A DNA stretch of 64,000 nt, taken from NCBI GenBank assembly GCA_001464955.1, contig LNEM01000009.1, positions 186,001 to 250,000 on the forward strand, read 5' to 3'. Within the stretch, counting starts at the first letter, position 1; every line of letters begins with the position of its first letter. Under the pieces are notes generated by a model, which was not told the origin of the DNA, made no database searches, and saw only the letters and a list, made by a program, of their open reading frames with translations. This document shows positions 36,226 through 44,535 of the stretch, one piece after another. The DNA comes from Rhizobiales bacterium Ga0077537. Its GTDB lineage: Bacteria; Pseudomonadota; Alphaproteobacteria; Rhizobiales; Hyphomicrobiaceae. Made by a program: the position numbers and the translations under genes.

Positions 36226-36357
36226 TAGGGTCCGTATCGTTTCGTAATCAAGTGATCGTGAGCAGGTCACGGCGTTGCGGAGGGTTTGCGCCGTGATGCG
36301 TGGAAAGCGCGCACCGGCATTCGACAACGTTGGCCTTGGGGTCTATGACCGTTTTTC

Positions 36358-38322
36358 ATGCAACGATCGGCTCCACCCAGTCCCCAGAACTCTGACGCCA
36401 GCCCGCCCGACAAGGGCTGGGGTTGGCTGTGGTCGTGGTTCGGGCGAGGCCCAGCCCGTGACAGCCAGCTTCGGGCGCTCAAGGCGCTGGCGCCGTTCAT
36501 CTGGCCGCACGACAGACCCGATCTGCAGCGGCGGGTGATGATCTCGCTCGGCCTCATGATTGCGGCGAAGCTCGTCACGGTCGCGATGCCGTTCACCTTC
36601 AAGTGGGCGACGGATGCCCTCGTCGCGGCGTCGGGCGGCAAGGTGCCGGCGGCAGAAGCGGCCTGGCTCATCGCCGCGCCGGTCCTCGCAACCATCGTCT
36701 ACGGCCTGGCGCGGATCGCCATGGTGCTCCTCACACAGGCGCGGGAGGGGTTGTTCGCCAAGATCGCGATGAACGCCGTCCGCAAGCTGGCACTCTCGAC
36801 GTTCGAGCACATGCACCGGCTCTCGCTGCGGTTCCATCTGGAACGCAAGACGGGCGGTCTGACGCGCGTTCTCGAGCGAGGTCGCACGGGCATCGAGAAC
36901 ATCACGCGCATGACGCTGATGACGCTCGTCCCGACGATCCTCGAGTTCGTGCTGGTCCTCGGCGTGCTCGCCTACGAGTTCGACTGGCGTTACGTCGCCA
37001 TCGTTTCGGCCATGATCGTCGCCTACCTCGCCTTCACGATCCGGGCGACGGAGTGGCGGGTCGAGATCCGCCGGCAGATGAACGAGAGCGATACCGACGC
37101 CAACACCAAGGCGATCGACAGCCTGCTCAATTACGAGACGGTCAAATATTTCGGCGCCGAGGCGCGGGAGACGGCGCGGTACGACAGCTCCGTCGCGCGC
37201 TACGAGCAGAACGCGGTGCGCACCTACACGTCGCTGGCCATCCTGAATGCCGGGCAGGCCGTCATCTTCACCCTGGCGTTGACGCTGTGCATGGCGCTGT
37301 CGGCGCGGGCCGTCGTGGCGGGGGAGGCGAGCGTCGGACAGTTCATCATGGTCAACGCCCTGATGCTGCAGCTGTTCATGCCGCTCAATTTCATGGGCAT
37401 GGTCTACCGCGAGATCAAACAGGGCATCACCGACATCGAGCGCATGATGGATGTGCTGGACCAGAAGCCCGAAGTGCCGGATCGACCCGGCGCCAAGCCG
37501 CTCGTCGTCTCGGGCGGCACGGTGCGCTTCGAGAACGTGCGCTTCCACTACGAGCCGAGCCGCACGATCCTCGAAGGGGTGACGTTCGAGGTGCCCGCGG
37601 GCAAGATGGTGGCCATCGTCGGGCCGTCCGGCGCCGGCAAATCCACGATCAGCCGGATCCTGATGCGGTTCTACGACGTGGCCGACGGACGCGTCACGAT
37701 CGATGGCCAGGACATCCGGGACGTGACGCAGGCGTCGCTGCGGGCGGCGATCGGCGTCGTGCCCCAGGACACCGTCCTCTTCAACGATACGATTCTCTAC
37801 AACATCCGCTACGGGCGGCCGGATGCGACGGACGAGGAGGTCGAGGACGCGGCGCGGCTCGCACAGATCGACGGCTTCATCCGGGCGTTGCCCGAGGGCT
37901 ATGCGACCATGGTCGGCGAGCGTGGGCTCAAGCTGTCCGGTGGCGAGAAGCAGCGCGTCGCCATCGCGCGGACGATCCTCAAGGGGCCGCCGATCCTGAT
38001 GCTCGACGAGGCGACGAGTGCGCTCGACAGCCACACGGAGCGCGAGATCCAGGATGCGCTCGACCGGGTGTCGCGGAACCGGACCTCGCTCGTCATCGCG
38101 CACCGGCTGTCGACCATCGTCTCGGCGGACACGATCATCGTGCTTGAGAAGGGCCGGCTGGTCGAGCAGGGGACGCATGGCGAGCTGATGGCGAAGGACG
38201 GGCTCTACGCCTCGCTCTGGAACCGGCAACGGGAAGCCGAGCGGGCGCGGGAGGAACTGGCGCAGGCGCTGGAGGCCGAGAAGCGGCTCGAAGGCGAGCG
38301 GATCAAGGACGGGCGGCTTTAG
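36358..38322 (+). CDS. ATM1/HMT1-type ABC transporter (fused permease and ATPase)
   Basis: This 654-aa half-transporter belongs to the ABCB7/Atm1 group, which exports glutathione-linked sulphur or metal species. An N-terminal cytoplasmic stretch precedes six membrane helices (about 55-350). The conserved intracellular helix with LSLRFHLERKTGGLTRVLERG is typical of Atm1 proteins. The ATPase has Walker A GPSGAGKST, the signature LSGGEKQRVAIARTIL, Walker B ILMLDEATSALD and the H-loop IAHRLST. It works as a homodimer. It precedes the alpha-dioxygenase-like gene by 167 bases on the same strand and might have its own terminator. Confidence 0.93.
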   Translation: MQRSAPPSPQNSDASPPDKGWGWLWSWFGRGPARDSQLRALKALAPFIWPHDRPDLQRRVMISLGLMIAAKLVTVAMPFTFKWATDALVAASGGKVPAAEAAWLIAAPVLATIVYGLARIAMVLLTQAREGLFAKIAMNAVRKLALSTFEHMHRLSLRFHLERKTGGLTRVLERGRTGIENITRMTLMTLVPTILEFVLVLGVLAYEFDWRYVAIVSAMIVAYLAFTIRATEWRVEIRRQMNESDTDANTKAIDSLLNYETVKYFGAEARETARYDSSVARYEQNAVRTYTSLAILNAGQAVIFTLALTLCMALSARAVVAGEASVGQFIMVNALMLQLFMPLNFMGMVYREIKQGITDIERMMDVLDQKPEVPDRPGAKPLVVSGGTVRFENVRFHYEPSRTILEGVTFEVPAGKMVAIVGPSGAGKSTISRILMRFYDVADGRVTIDGQDIRDVTQASLRAAIGVVPQDTVLFNDTILYNIRYGRPDATDEEVEDAARLAQIDGFIRALPEGYATMVGERGLKLSGGEKQRVAIARTILKGPPILMLDEATSALDSHTEREIQDALDRVSRNRTSLVIAHRLSTIVSADTIIVLEKGRLVEQGTHGELMAKDGLYASLWNRQREAERAREELAQALEAEKRLEGERIKDGRL

Positions 38323-38489
38323 GCCGATATTGCCGTCGCGTGGCCGCAATGCATCAATCGTGGCCGGATGGCACGACGCGGCCGCGGAAATTCCTCGGAT
38401 CGGCCGCAGTGTCCGGTAAACTGGGCCGTGACGGGGCGTGATAGCGAGTGGAGCGGCCGTTGATGGTCGCCGCGGAGTGAGAGTTCGGC

Positions 38490-40301
38490 ATGCGGCGTAT
38501 GGTGGGGGCGATATTCCGGCTGCTCAACCGACGCATTCCGTGGCACGCGATGCCGTTCTGGATGTCCATCCTCAACATTCTCGCGATCCAGCGGGACCTC
38601 AGACGCCGGAACCTGCATGGCGGGGCCGATCCCGCGATCACCGCGCCGGAGCCGGGTGACCGCGATATCCGGGGGATGCGGACGGCTGATGGGTCATACA
38701 ACGACCTGAAGTGCCCGGCCATGGGCATGCGCGGGACGCGGTTCGGGCGCAACGTTCCGCTCCGATATGCCTACGCCGAGCAGGCGGGAACGCTGTTGAA
38801 GCCCAATCCGCGCGTCGTCTCGAACGCGCTGCTGTCGCGGCGGGCGTTCCAGCCGGTGCCGCACCTCAATCTGCTGACGGCGGCGTGGCTTCAGTTCATG
38901 ACGCACGACTGGTTCAGCCACGGCGACAACGATCCCACGCGCCCGATCGACGTGCCGCTCCCCGAGGGGGATCGCTGGGAAGGCGGGCCGACCAACCGGC
39001 CGGGGCATCTCTCGGTGCACGCGACGCTCGCCGACACGAAGCGCACGGAGGCCGACGAGGGGCTGCCGGCGACCTTCCGGAACGACGTGACGCACTGGTG
39101 GGACGGATCGCAGATCTACGGCTCGAGCGAGGCGCGGGTCCGGCAGATGCGCTCCTCGCCTGATGGTGAGCTGCTGCCCGACGGGCTCGTCTATCTCGAT
39201 CCGAACGGGCTCCTCGGCCATGACGGGCGCGAAGGCGTGGAACTCGCCGGCTTCAACGAGAGCTGGTGGCTCGGCCTCTCGGTGCTGACGAACCTTTTCA
39301 TCCGCGAACACAACGCCATCGCGCGCCATCTCAGGATCGATTACCCGGATGCGAGCGGCGACTGGATCTTCGGCAAGGCCCGGCTCGTCAACGCGGCGCT
39401 GATGGCCAAGATCCACGCTGTCGAGTGGACGCCAGCGATCCTGGATACGCCCGTCCTGCGCTTCGGCATGCGGGGCAACTGGTGGGGGCTCCTCGGCGAA
39501 GCCTACGAGAAGGCGCACGGCCGGCAGGGGCTCGGCGAGCGGATCACGGGCATTCCCGGCTCGGAACTTGATCACCACGGCGTGCCGTTCGCGATCACGG
39601 AAGAATTCGTCGCCGTCTACCGGATGCATCCGCTGCTGCCGGACGAACTCGTCTTCAGGCGCCACGGCGATCATTCGATCATCACGCGGCGGCTGCTGAC
39701 GCTCTGCGCCGGGCGGCATACGCGCGAGGTCTACGCAGACGCGAGCCTGACGGACGTCCTCTACTCGTTCGCGACCATGAACGTCGGCGCCATGCGGCTC
39801 CACAATTATCCCAACACGCTTCGGCGGCTGACGCTGCAGGGGCCGGACCCGCACATCCTCGATCTCGCCACCGTCGATATCCTGCGCGACCGGGAGCGGG
39901 GCGTGCCGCGGTATTGCGAGATGCGACGGCAGCTCCGGATGCCGGTGCCCGAAAGCTTCGAGGAACTGGCCGGCGGAGACCGGCAGATCGCGAAGGAACT
40001 CGCCTCCGTCTACGAGACGGTCGAGGAGGTCGATCTTCTCGTCGGTTGCCTTGCGGAGCCACTGCCGCCGGGCTTCGGCTTTTCGGATACCGCGTTCCGG
40101 ATCTTCGTCGTGATGGCGACGCGGCGGATCAAGAGCGATCGCTTCTTCACCGACGACTTCAACGAGCAGGTCTACACGCCGCAGGGCATGCGCTGGATCC
40201 AGGACGGCTCGTTCCACAGCGTCGTCTCACGGCATTTTCCGGAGCTCCGGCACAAGGTGCAGCGGGTCAAGAACGGCTTCAATCCGTGGCCCAGCGATTG
40301 A
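38490..40301 (+). CDS. Fatty-acid alpha-dioxygenase-like haem peroxidase
   Basis: This 603-aa protein belongs to the animal haem-peroxidase superfamily and closely follows the layout of plant alpha-dioxygenases, which add O2 to C2 of fatty acids through a tyrosyl radical. WLQFMTHDW gives distal His139. VTHWWDGSQIYGS, LTNLFIREHNAIARHL and KIHAVEWTPAIL are family blocks. EEFVAVYRMHPLLPDEL gives Tyr377 and proximal His380, with the Tyr-x-x-His spacing of the plant catalytic pair. The N-terminus WHAMPFWMSILNILAIQRDLR resembles the plant membrane-contact region. There is no signal peptide. It heads a run of co-directional redox genes. Confidence 0.87.
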   Translation: MRRMVGAIFRLLNRRIPWHAMPFWMSILNILAIQRDLRRRNLHGGADPAITAPEPGDRDIRGMRTADGSYNDLKCPAMGMRGTRFGRNVPLRYAYAEQAGTLLKPNPRVVSNALLSRRAFQPVPHLNLLTAAWLQFMTHDWFSHGDNDPTRPIDVPLPEGDRWEGGPTNRPGHLSVHATLADTKRTEADEGLPATFRNDVTHWWDGSQIYGSSEARVRQMRSSPDGELLPDGLVYLDPNGLLGHDGREGVELAGFNESWWLGLSVLTNLFIREHNAIARHLRIDYPDASGDWIFGKARLVNAALMAKIHAVEWTPAILDTPVLRFGMRGNWWGLLGEAYEKAHGRQGLGERITGIPGSELDHHGVPFAITEEFVAVYRMHPLLPDELVFRRHGDHSIITRRLLTLCAGRHTREVYADASLTDVLYSFATMNVGAMRLHNYPNTLRRLTLQGPDPHILDLATVDILRDRERGVPRYCEMRRQLRMPVPESFEELAGGDRQIAKELASVYETVEEVDLLVGCLAEPLPPGFGFSDTAFRIFVVMATRRIKSDRFFTDDFNEQVYTPQGMRWIQDGSFHSVVSRHFPELRHKVQRVKNGFNPWPSD

Positions 40302-40352
40302 CGGCTGACGGGCGCGGGCGGAGTGGCAACAGGGCGGGCGGAGACGGGGAGG

Positions 40353-41300
40353 ATGGCCAGACATTTCAACGTGCCGGGTCTCGCGTCCGTCGTCGTCGCC
40401 AGCCGTGCCGACGAGGTGGCGGCGCTCGCATCGCATCCGCTGCTCGACCGGGCGTTCGTCGCCGACGGGCGGATCGTCAATCGGCTGCTGGCCGGACAGA
40501 TCATCCGCCAGACACAACTCGACGGCGTGCCGCTCGATGCGTTCCGGCCGCGGGTCGACGCGCGGCGCAAGCAACGCCAGGTGGCGCTCGGCGCCAAGCT
40601 CGACGGGATCGCGCAGGCCGGCGACTGGCCCTATCAGCCGCTGATGCGTCTCGCGCGCTTCGTCGCCGACGGGCAGGACCGGCGGGGGGCGGAAGCAGCA
40701 CTCGCCTATCTCGTGGCGCTGCCGTTCCTGACCGATCACCCGGAGGCGGCCTCGCGCGACGATGCCTTCCAGCCGATCGGCCGCTCGCTCTGGCGGCAGC
40801 ATCGGTGGACTGTCCGGGCGCGGGCGCCGCTATCGCCGGTCGGATGGGTGATGCGGCTGACCGGCAGCGACCGGAGGATCCGGCGGCGGCTTCTGGGACG
40901 GCTCGGCAACGACCAGTACGGGGTCCATGCCGTCGAGATCACGCTCGCCAATGCGCACGCCATGCTGCTGCGCATGCGGCGAGCGGCAGCGGTGCAGATG
41001 AAGCGCGGCGGACTTTCCGTCAGCGATCTCTCGTGGGCGGCCGTGCGGGTGGCGCCCGATCTCGTGGTGCGCCAGTCCGGCGAGCGGGAAAGCACGCTGC
41101 CGCATGTCAGGGGCCGGGTGCCGCCGCGGACGCTGGTTCTGCTCCGGACGCGGCGGGCGCTCGCGGACGATGCGCCGTCCGGCACCGAGTTCGCTGCCGG
41201 ACAGTGGTCCGAATGCCCGGCGCGGCGCTACGTCATGGCTCTCTTCTCGGCGGTCGCGCAGGCGGCGGTCGGCATCGCGAGGGGAGGCACGCGGGCATGA
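40353..41300 (+). CDS. Unrecognised protein, possible degenerate P450-like haem-thiolate protein
   Basis: This 315-aa protein lies between the alpha-dioxygenase-like and flavin oxidoreductase genes and overlaps the latter by four bases. I do not recognise it securely. Its C-terminus, VPPRTLVLLRTRRALADD followed by EFAAGQWSECPARRYVM, resembles the end of a cytochrome P450: a PxGT-like turn and a haem-Cys loop FxxGxxxxCP, one residue longer than the classic FxxGxxxC. It is shorter than a normal P450 (about 400 aa). There is no signal peptide. The start could also be GTG at 40323. P450 identity is an inference only. Confidence 0.55.
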   Translation: MARHFNVPGLASVVVASRADEVAALASHPLLDRAFVADGRIVNRLLAGQIIRQTQLDGVPLDAFRPRVDARRKQRQVALGAKLDGIAQAGDWPYQPLMRLARFVADGQDRRGAEAALAYLVALPFLTDHPEAASRDDAFQPIGRSLWRQHRWTVRARAPLSPVGWVMRLTGSDRRIRRRLLGRLGNDQYGVHAVEITLANAHAMLLRMRRAAAVQMKRGGLSVSDLSWAAVRVAPDLVVRQSGERESTLPHVRGRVPPRTLVLLRTRRALADDAPSGTEFAAGQWSECPARRYVMALFSAVAQAAVGIARGGTRA

Positions 41301-42643
41301 GCGCGGACAAGAACGCGACGGGCGTCCTTGCGCCGCTACGGCTGGGGCGGCTCGACCTCAAGAACCGGGTGCTGCGGTCGAGCATCTCGGGCCGGTTCGA
41401 TCTCGAGGACGGCACACCGACCGAAACGCGCCTCAACTGGGAGCGGATATTCGCCGAGGGCGGGGTCGGGGCCATCATCACGTCCTATGTGCCCGTGCTC
41501 ATGAGCGGGCGGATCATCGCGGGCTATGCGACGATCCACGAGGACCGGCTCATCGCGCCGTGGACCGGTATCGCCAAGGCCGTGCACGCCCATGGCGCGC
41601 GCCTGATCATGCAGCTTTCGCACAGCGGGCGGCAGATGGATGTGCCGGGGATCCAGAACATCCACCAGTCGACGCTCAGTTCGACGAACAAGGCCGAGAG
41701 CCTCCACGGGTTTCCGACGCGGGCCATGACCCTCGGCGAGATCGAGCACATGGTGCACGCCTTCGGCCGGGCGGCGTGGCGGGCGCGCGAGGCGGGCATG
41801 GATGGCGTCGAACTGCACGCCGCGAACGGCTATCTCTTCTCGCAATTCCTGTCGTCGGGGATCAACGACCGGCGTGACCGGTATGGCGGGTCGCTGTTCA
41901 ACCGGGCGCGGTTCCTACTCGACGTGATTCAGTCGATCCGCGCCGAAGTCGGCCCCGATTTTCATCTCCAGGTGAAGCTCTCGGCCATCGACCTCAACAA
42001 CGTCATCCTGTCCGAGCGCCCGGGCAACACGCTCGACGAGACGATCACGGTGGCGCGCTGGGCCGAAACGGCGGGCGTCGATGCGTTCCATGTGTCCATC
42101 GGCTCGCTCTTTCCGCATCCGCTCAATCCGCCGGGCGCGTTCGCGTTCAACACGGTCGCGACGACGTACGATGCGATGCTGTCGAGCGGCGAGCACACGT
42201 TCCGGAATTACCTGCTGTTCCGCTACCCGACGCTCCGGCCCGTGTTCGCGATGCTGTGGAACCGGATGAAGGCGCGCCGGAGCGTCGAGGGGGTGAGCGT
42301 CGACGAGGCGCTCGCCATCAGGCGCGCGGTCAAGGTCCCCGTGATCTCGACGGGCGGCTGGCAGACGCGGAGCCTGATCGATCGGCACATCGCGGAGGGC
42401 GCGTTCGACGCCGTCGCGATCGCGCGCGGTCTGATCGCCAATCCGGATCTCGTCCGGCACTGGGAGGCCGGGCTCGACGTGCCGCCGCGGCCCTGCACGC
42501 ACTGCAACAAGTGCCTGCTCAACGCGCCGAAGAACCCGCTCGGCTGCTACGAGCCGGCGCGCTTCGACGGCAATCCCGAGGCGATGATCGAGAGCATCCT
42601 CGCCGTCTACCGGCCCGCGCCTGAACCGGTTGGCGCCCCATGA
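41297..42643 (+). CDS. NADH:flavin oxidoreductase, Old Yellow Enzyme family
   Basis: This 448-aa FMN-dependent TIM-barrel protein reduces C=C bonds conjugated to carbonyls or acts as a related dienoyl reductase. RLIMQLSHSGRQ, GVELHAANGYLFSQFLS (His and Asn substrate pair), NDRRDRYGGSLFNR and FDAVAIARGLIANPDL are family blocks. A C-terminal cysteine group, PCTHCNKCLLN then LGCYEP, resembles the Fe-S ligands of the 2,4-dienoyl-CoA reductase branch, but the second FAD/NAD domain of that branch is absent. The start overlaps the previous stop as ATGA. Its own stop overlaps the next start in the same way. Confidence 0.9.
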   Translation: MSADKNATGVLAPLRLGRLDLKNRVLRSSISGRFDLEDGTPTETRLNWERIFAEGGVGAIITSYVPVLMSGRIIAGYATIHEDRLIAPWTGIAKAVHAHGARLIMQLSHSGRQMDVPGIQNIHQSTLSSTNKAESLHGFPTRAMTLGEIEHMVHAFGRAAWRAREAGMDGVELHAANGYLFSQFLSSGINDRRDRYGGSLFNRARFLLDVIQSIRAEVGPDFHLQVKLSAIDLNNVILSERPGNTLDETITVARWAETAGVDAFHVSIGSLFPHPLNPPGAFAFNTVATTYDAMLSSGEHTFRNYLLFRYPTLRPVFAMLWNRMKARRSVEGVSVDEALAIRRAVKVPVISTGGWQTRSLIDRHIAEGAFDAVAIARGLIANPDLVRHWEAGLDVPPRPCTHCNKCLLNAPKNPLGCYEPARFDGNPEAMIESILAVYRPAPEPVGAP

Positions 42644-44493
42644 GCGATCCGTCGGTCGAGGCCTGGAAGAAGACACTCGGCGTACCGCCCGAAGTGGCGA
42701 TCACGGAGGTGCAGCGGCGGCAGGCGCGCTCGCGTGGCCGCTGGGAGCACGGCCGGTTCCTGCTGTTCGTCACGTCGCTGTTGCTCGGGGCGACGTTCCT
42801 CGCGATCGTCGGCACCATGGCCGTCTGGATGTTCTTCTGGCAGGGCGGGCGGTCGCTTCCCGACATCGAGGCGCACTTCAAGCACGGCTCGATCGGCGCC
42901 GAACTTGAGAGTGGCATGCCGCTGCGCATCCTGCGCGTGCTGCCGAAGGTGTTTCCCGAGCACTTCGGCGCCGCCGGCGACTGGAGCCATTTCGGGCTGA
43001 TCCTCGAAGGCCAGAAGGATGGCGACGGGCGGGCGCGCTACGACGTCTACCAGGATGGCGCGGTGGTGCCGGCGAGCCTCGATCCGCGTCTCTCGCGGGG
43101 GTTGCCGATCGGGTTCGCCAGCGGCTGGCGTCGGGGTATCGAGGTTGGCTGGTTCAACTGCGCCGTCTGCCATACGGGCGTCGTCATTCCGCCCGGTGGA
43201 ACGCGACCCCGGATCGTGCCGGGAATGCCAGCCAACACTGTCAATCTCGAGCGGCTGTTCCTCGCGCTGTTCGAGATGGCGGTCGACAAGCGCTTCACGC
43301 TCGAGGCGTTCGAAGCCGCGCATGCGCCGGGCGACCGGCTTGGCGGCGGCGAGCGGCTCCTGTGGGACTGGGTCGTGGTGCCGGTGACGCGGAGCACGCT
43401 GATCCGGCGGCGGAGCGAGCTGCTCGCGCTTCTCGATCCCCGCGCGGCGGGGCCGTCGAGGGCGCGGGACGCCGCGAGTTGCCGTCCCAATCCCGCGCCG
43501 CGTCCTGGATGCGCGGCGTCGTTCGACATCCCGTATCAGCCGGTGGCGCCGACGCGTCCGACGCAGGTCACACGCTGGGGGCCGGGCCGCGTCGATACGT
43601 TCAACCCCTACAAGATGATGAACTTCGGCCTCGACGCCGATTGCCTCGCACCCAGCGAGCGAGCCGCGGCGAGCGATTTTCCGTCGATCTTCCTGCAGGG
43701 GCCACGGGGTGACAAGGGCATGCATCTCCATTGGGACGGCAACAATGCCAGTCTCCGGGAGCGGAACCTGTCGGCGGCGCTCGGGGCGGGTGTGAGCGAA
43801 GCGACGGTCGATCATGATTCGATCCGCAGGCTCGAGGCTTGGCTCCGGACACTCAAGCCGCCGCCGAGCCCCTATCTCGAAGGCCCGTGGCGGCCGGAGC
43901 CCGCACGCGTCGAGCGGGGCCGCGCCATCTACATGCAGACGTGCGCCAGCTGTCATGGCCATTACGATGCGGATAAGGGGTACGTCTTCGAGGGCGAGCG
44001 GCTCGGGCGCGTGGAGCCGCACGCCTATGTCGCGACCGACCGGGGGCGGCTCGACAGCTACACGCGGGCCATGGAGAAGTACCAGAAGGACCGGCTGTTC
44101 TGCACCGAGCCGGAGCATCGGTTCCGCTTCTTCAAGAAGACCGACGGGTACGCCAACATGCCGCTCGACGGGCTGTGGACGCGGGCGCCCTATCTGCACA
44201 ACGGATCGGTGCCGACGCTCGCCGATCTTCTCCGTCGCCCCGAGGAGCGGCCACGGGCTTTTCTCAGGGGGCGCGGGCGGGATGCGGCGCAGTCCGAGCT
44301 GCTGCGGCTCGATCCGGATGCGGGCGGGTTCGTCGCGCCGGCGTGCCTGCCGGGCGGTGACGTTGCCTCGGATGCGGCAGCCTTCTGCTTCGACACCACG
44401 CTCCCCGGCAACGGCAACGGCGGCCATCTCTACGGCACCGATCTGACCGAGGCCGAGAAGAGCGACCTCATCGGCTATCTGCTGACATTCTGA
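42640..44493 (+). CDS. Membrane-anchored di-haem cytochrome c, RoxA/peroxidase-like, first copy
   Basis: This 617-aa protein has a cytoplasmic N-terminus, one uncleaved membrane anchor (about 40-66, LLFVTSLLLGATFLAIVGTMAVWMFFW) and a periplasmic body with two covalent haem sites, CAVCH (Cys174, Cys177, His178) and CASCH (Cys435, Cys438, His439). HLHWDGNN and APYLHNGSVPTLADLL are blocks shared with di-haem oxidases such as RoxA and related putative peroxidases. The start overlaps the flavin oxidoreductase stop as ATGA. It is paralogous to the next gene. It may act as the periplasmic oxidant or electron sink of the pathway. Confidence 0.85.
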   Translation: MSDPSVEAWKKTLGVPPEVAITEVQRRQARSRGRWEHGRFLLFVTSLLLGATFLAIVGTMAVWMFFWQGGRSLPDIEAHFKHGSIGAELESGMPLRILRVLPKVFPEHFGAAGDWSHFGLILEGQKDGDGRARYDVYQDGAVVPASLDPRLSRGLPIGFASGWRRGIEVGWFNCAVCHTGVVIPPGGTRPRIVPGMPANTVNLERLFLALFEMAVDKRFTLEAFEAAHAPGDRLGGGERLLWDWVVVPVTRSTLIRRRSELLALLDPRAAGPSRARDAASCRPNPAPRPGCAASFDIPYQPVAPTRPTQVTRWGPGRVDTFNPYKMMNFGLDADCLAPSERAAASDFPSIFLQGPRGDKGMHLHWDGNNASLRERNLSAALGAGVSEATVDHDSIRRLEAWLRTLKPPPSPYLEGPWRPEPARVERGRAIYMQTCASCHGHYDADKGYVFEGERLGRVEPHAYVATDRGRLDSYTRAMEKYQKDRLFCTEPEHRFRFFKKTDGYANMPLDGLWTRAPYLHNGSVPTLADLLRRPEERPRAFLRGRGRDAAQSELLRLDPDAGGFVAPACLPGGDVASDAAAFCFDTTLPGNGNGGHLYGTDLTEAEKSDLIGYLLTF

Positions 44494-44535
44494 ATTCGAC
44501 ACGAGGAGGCGGGCCTCGCGGGGGCCGGGACGGGA

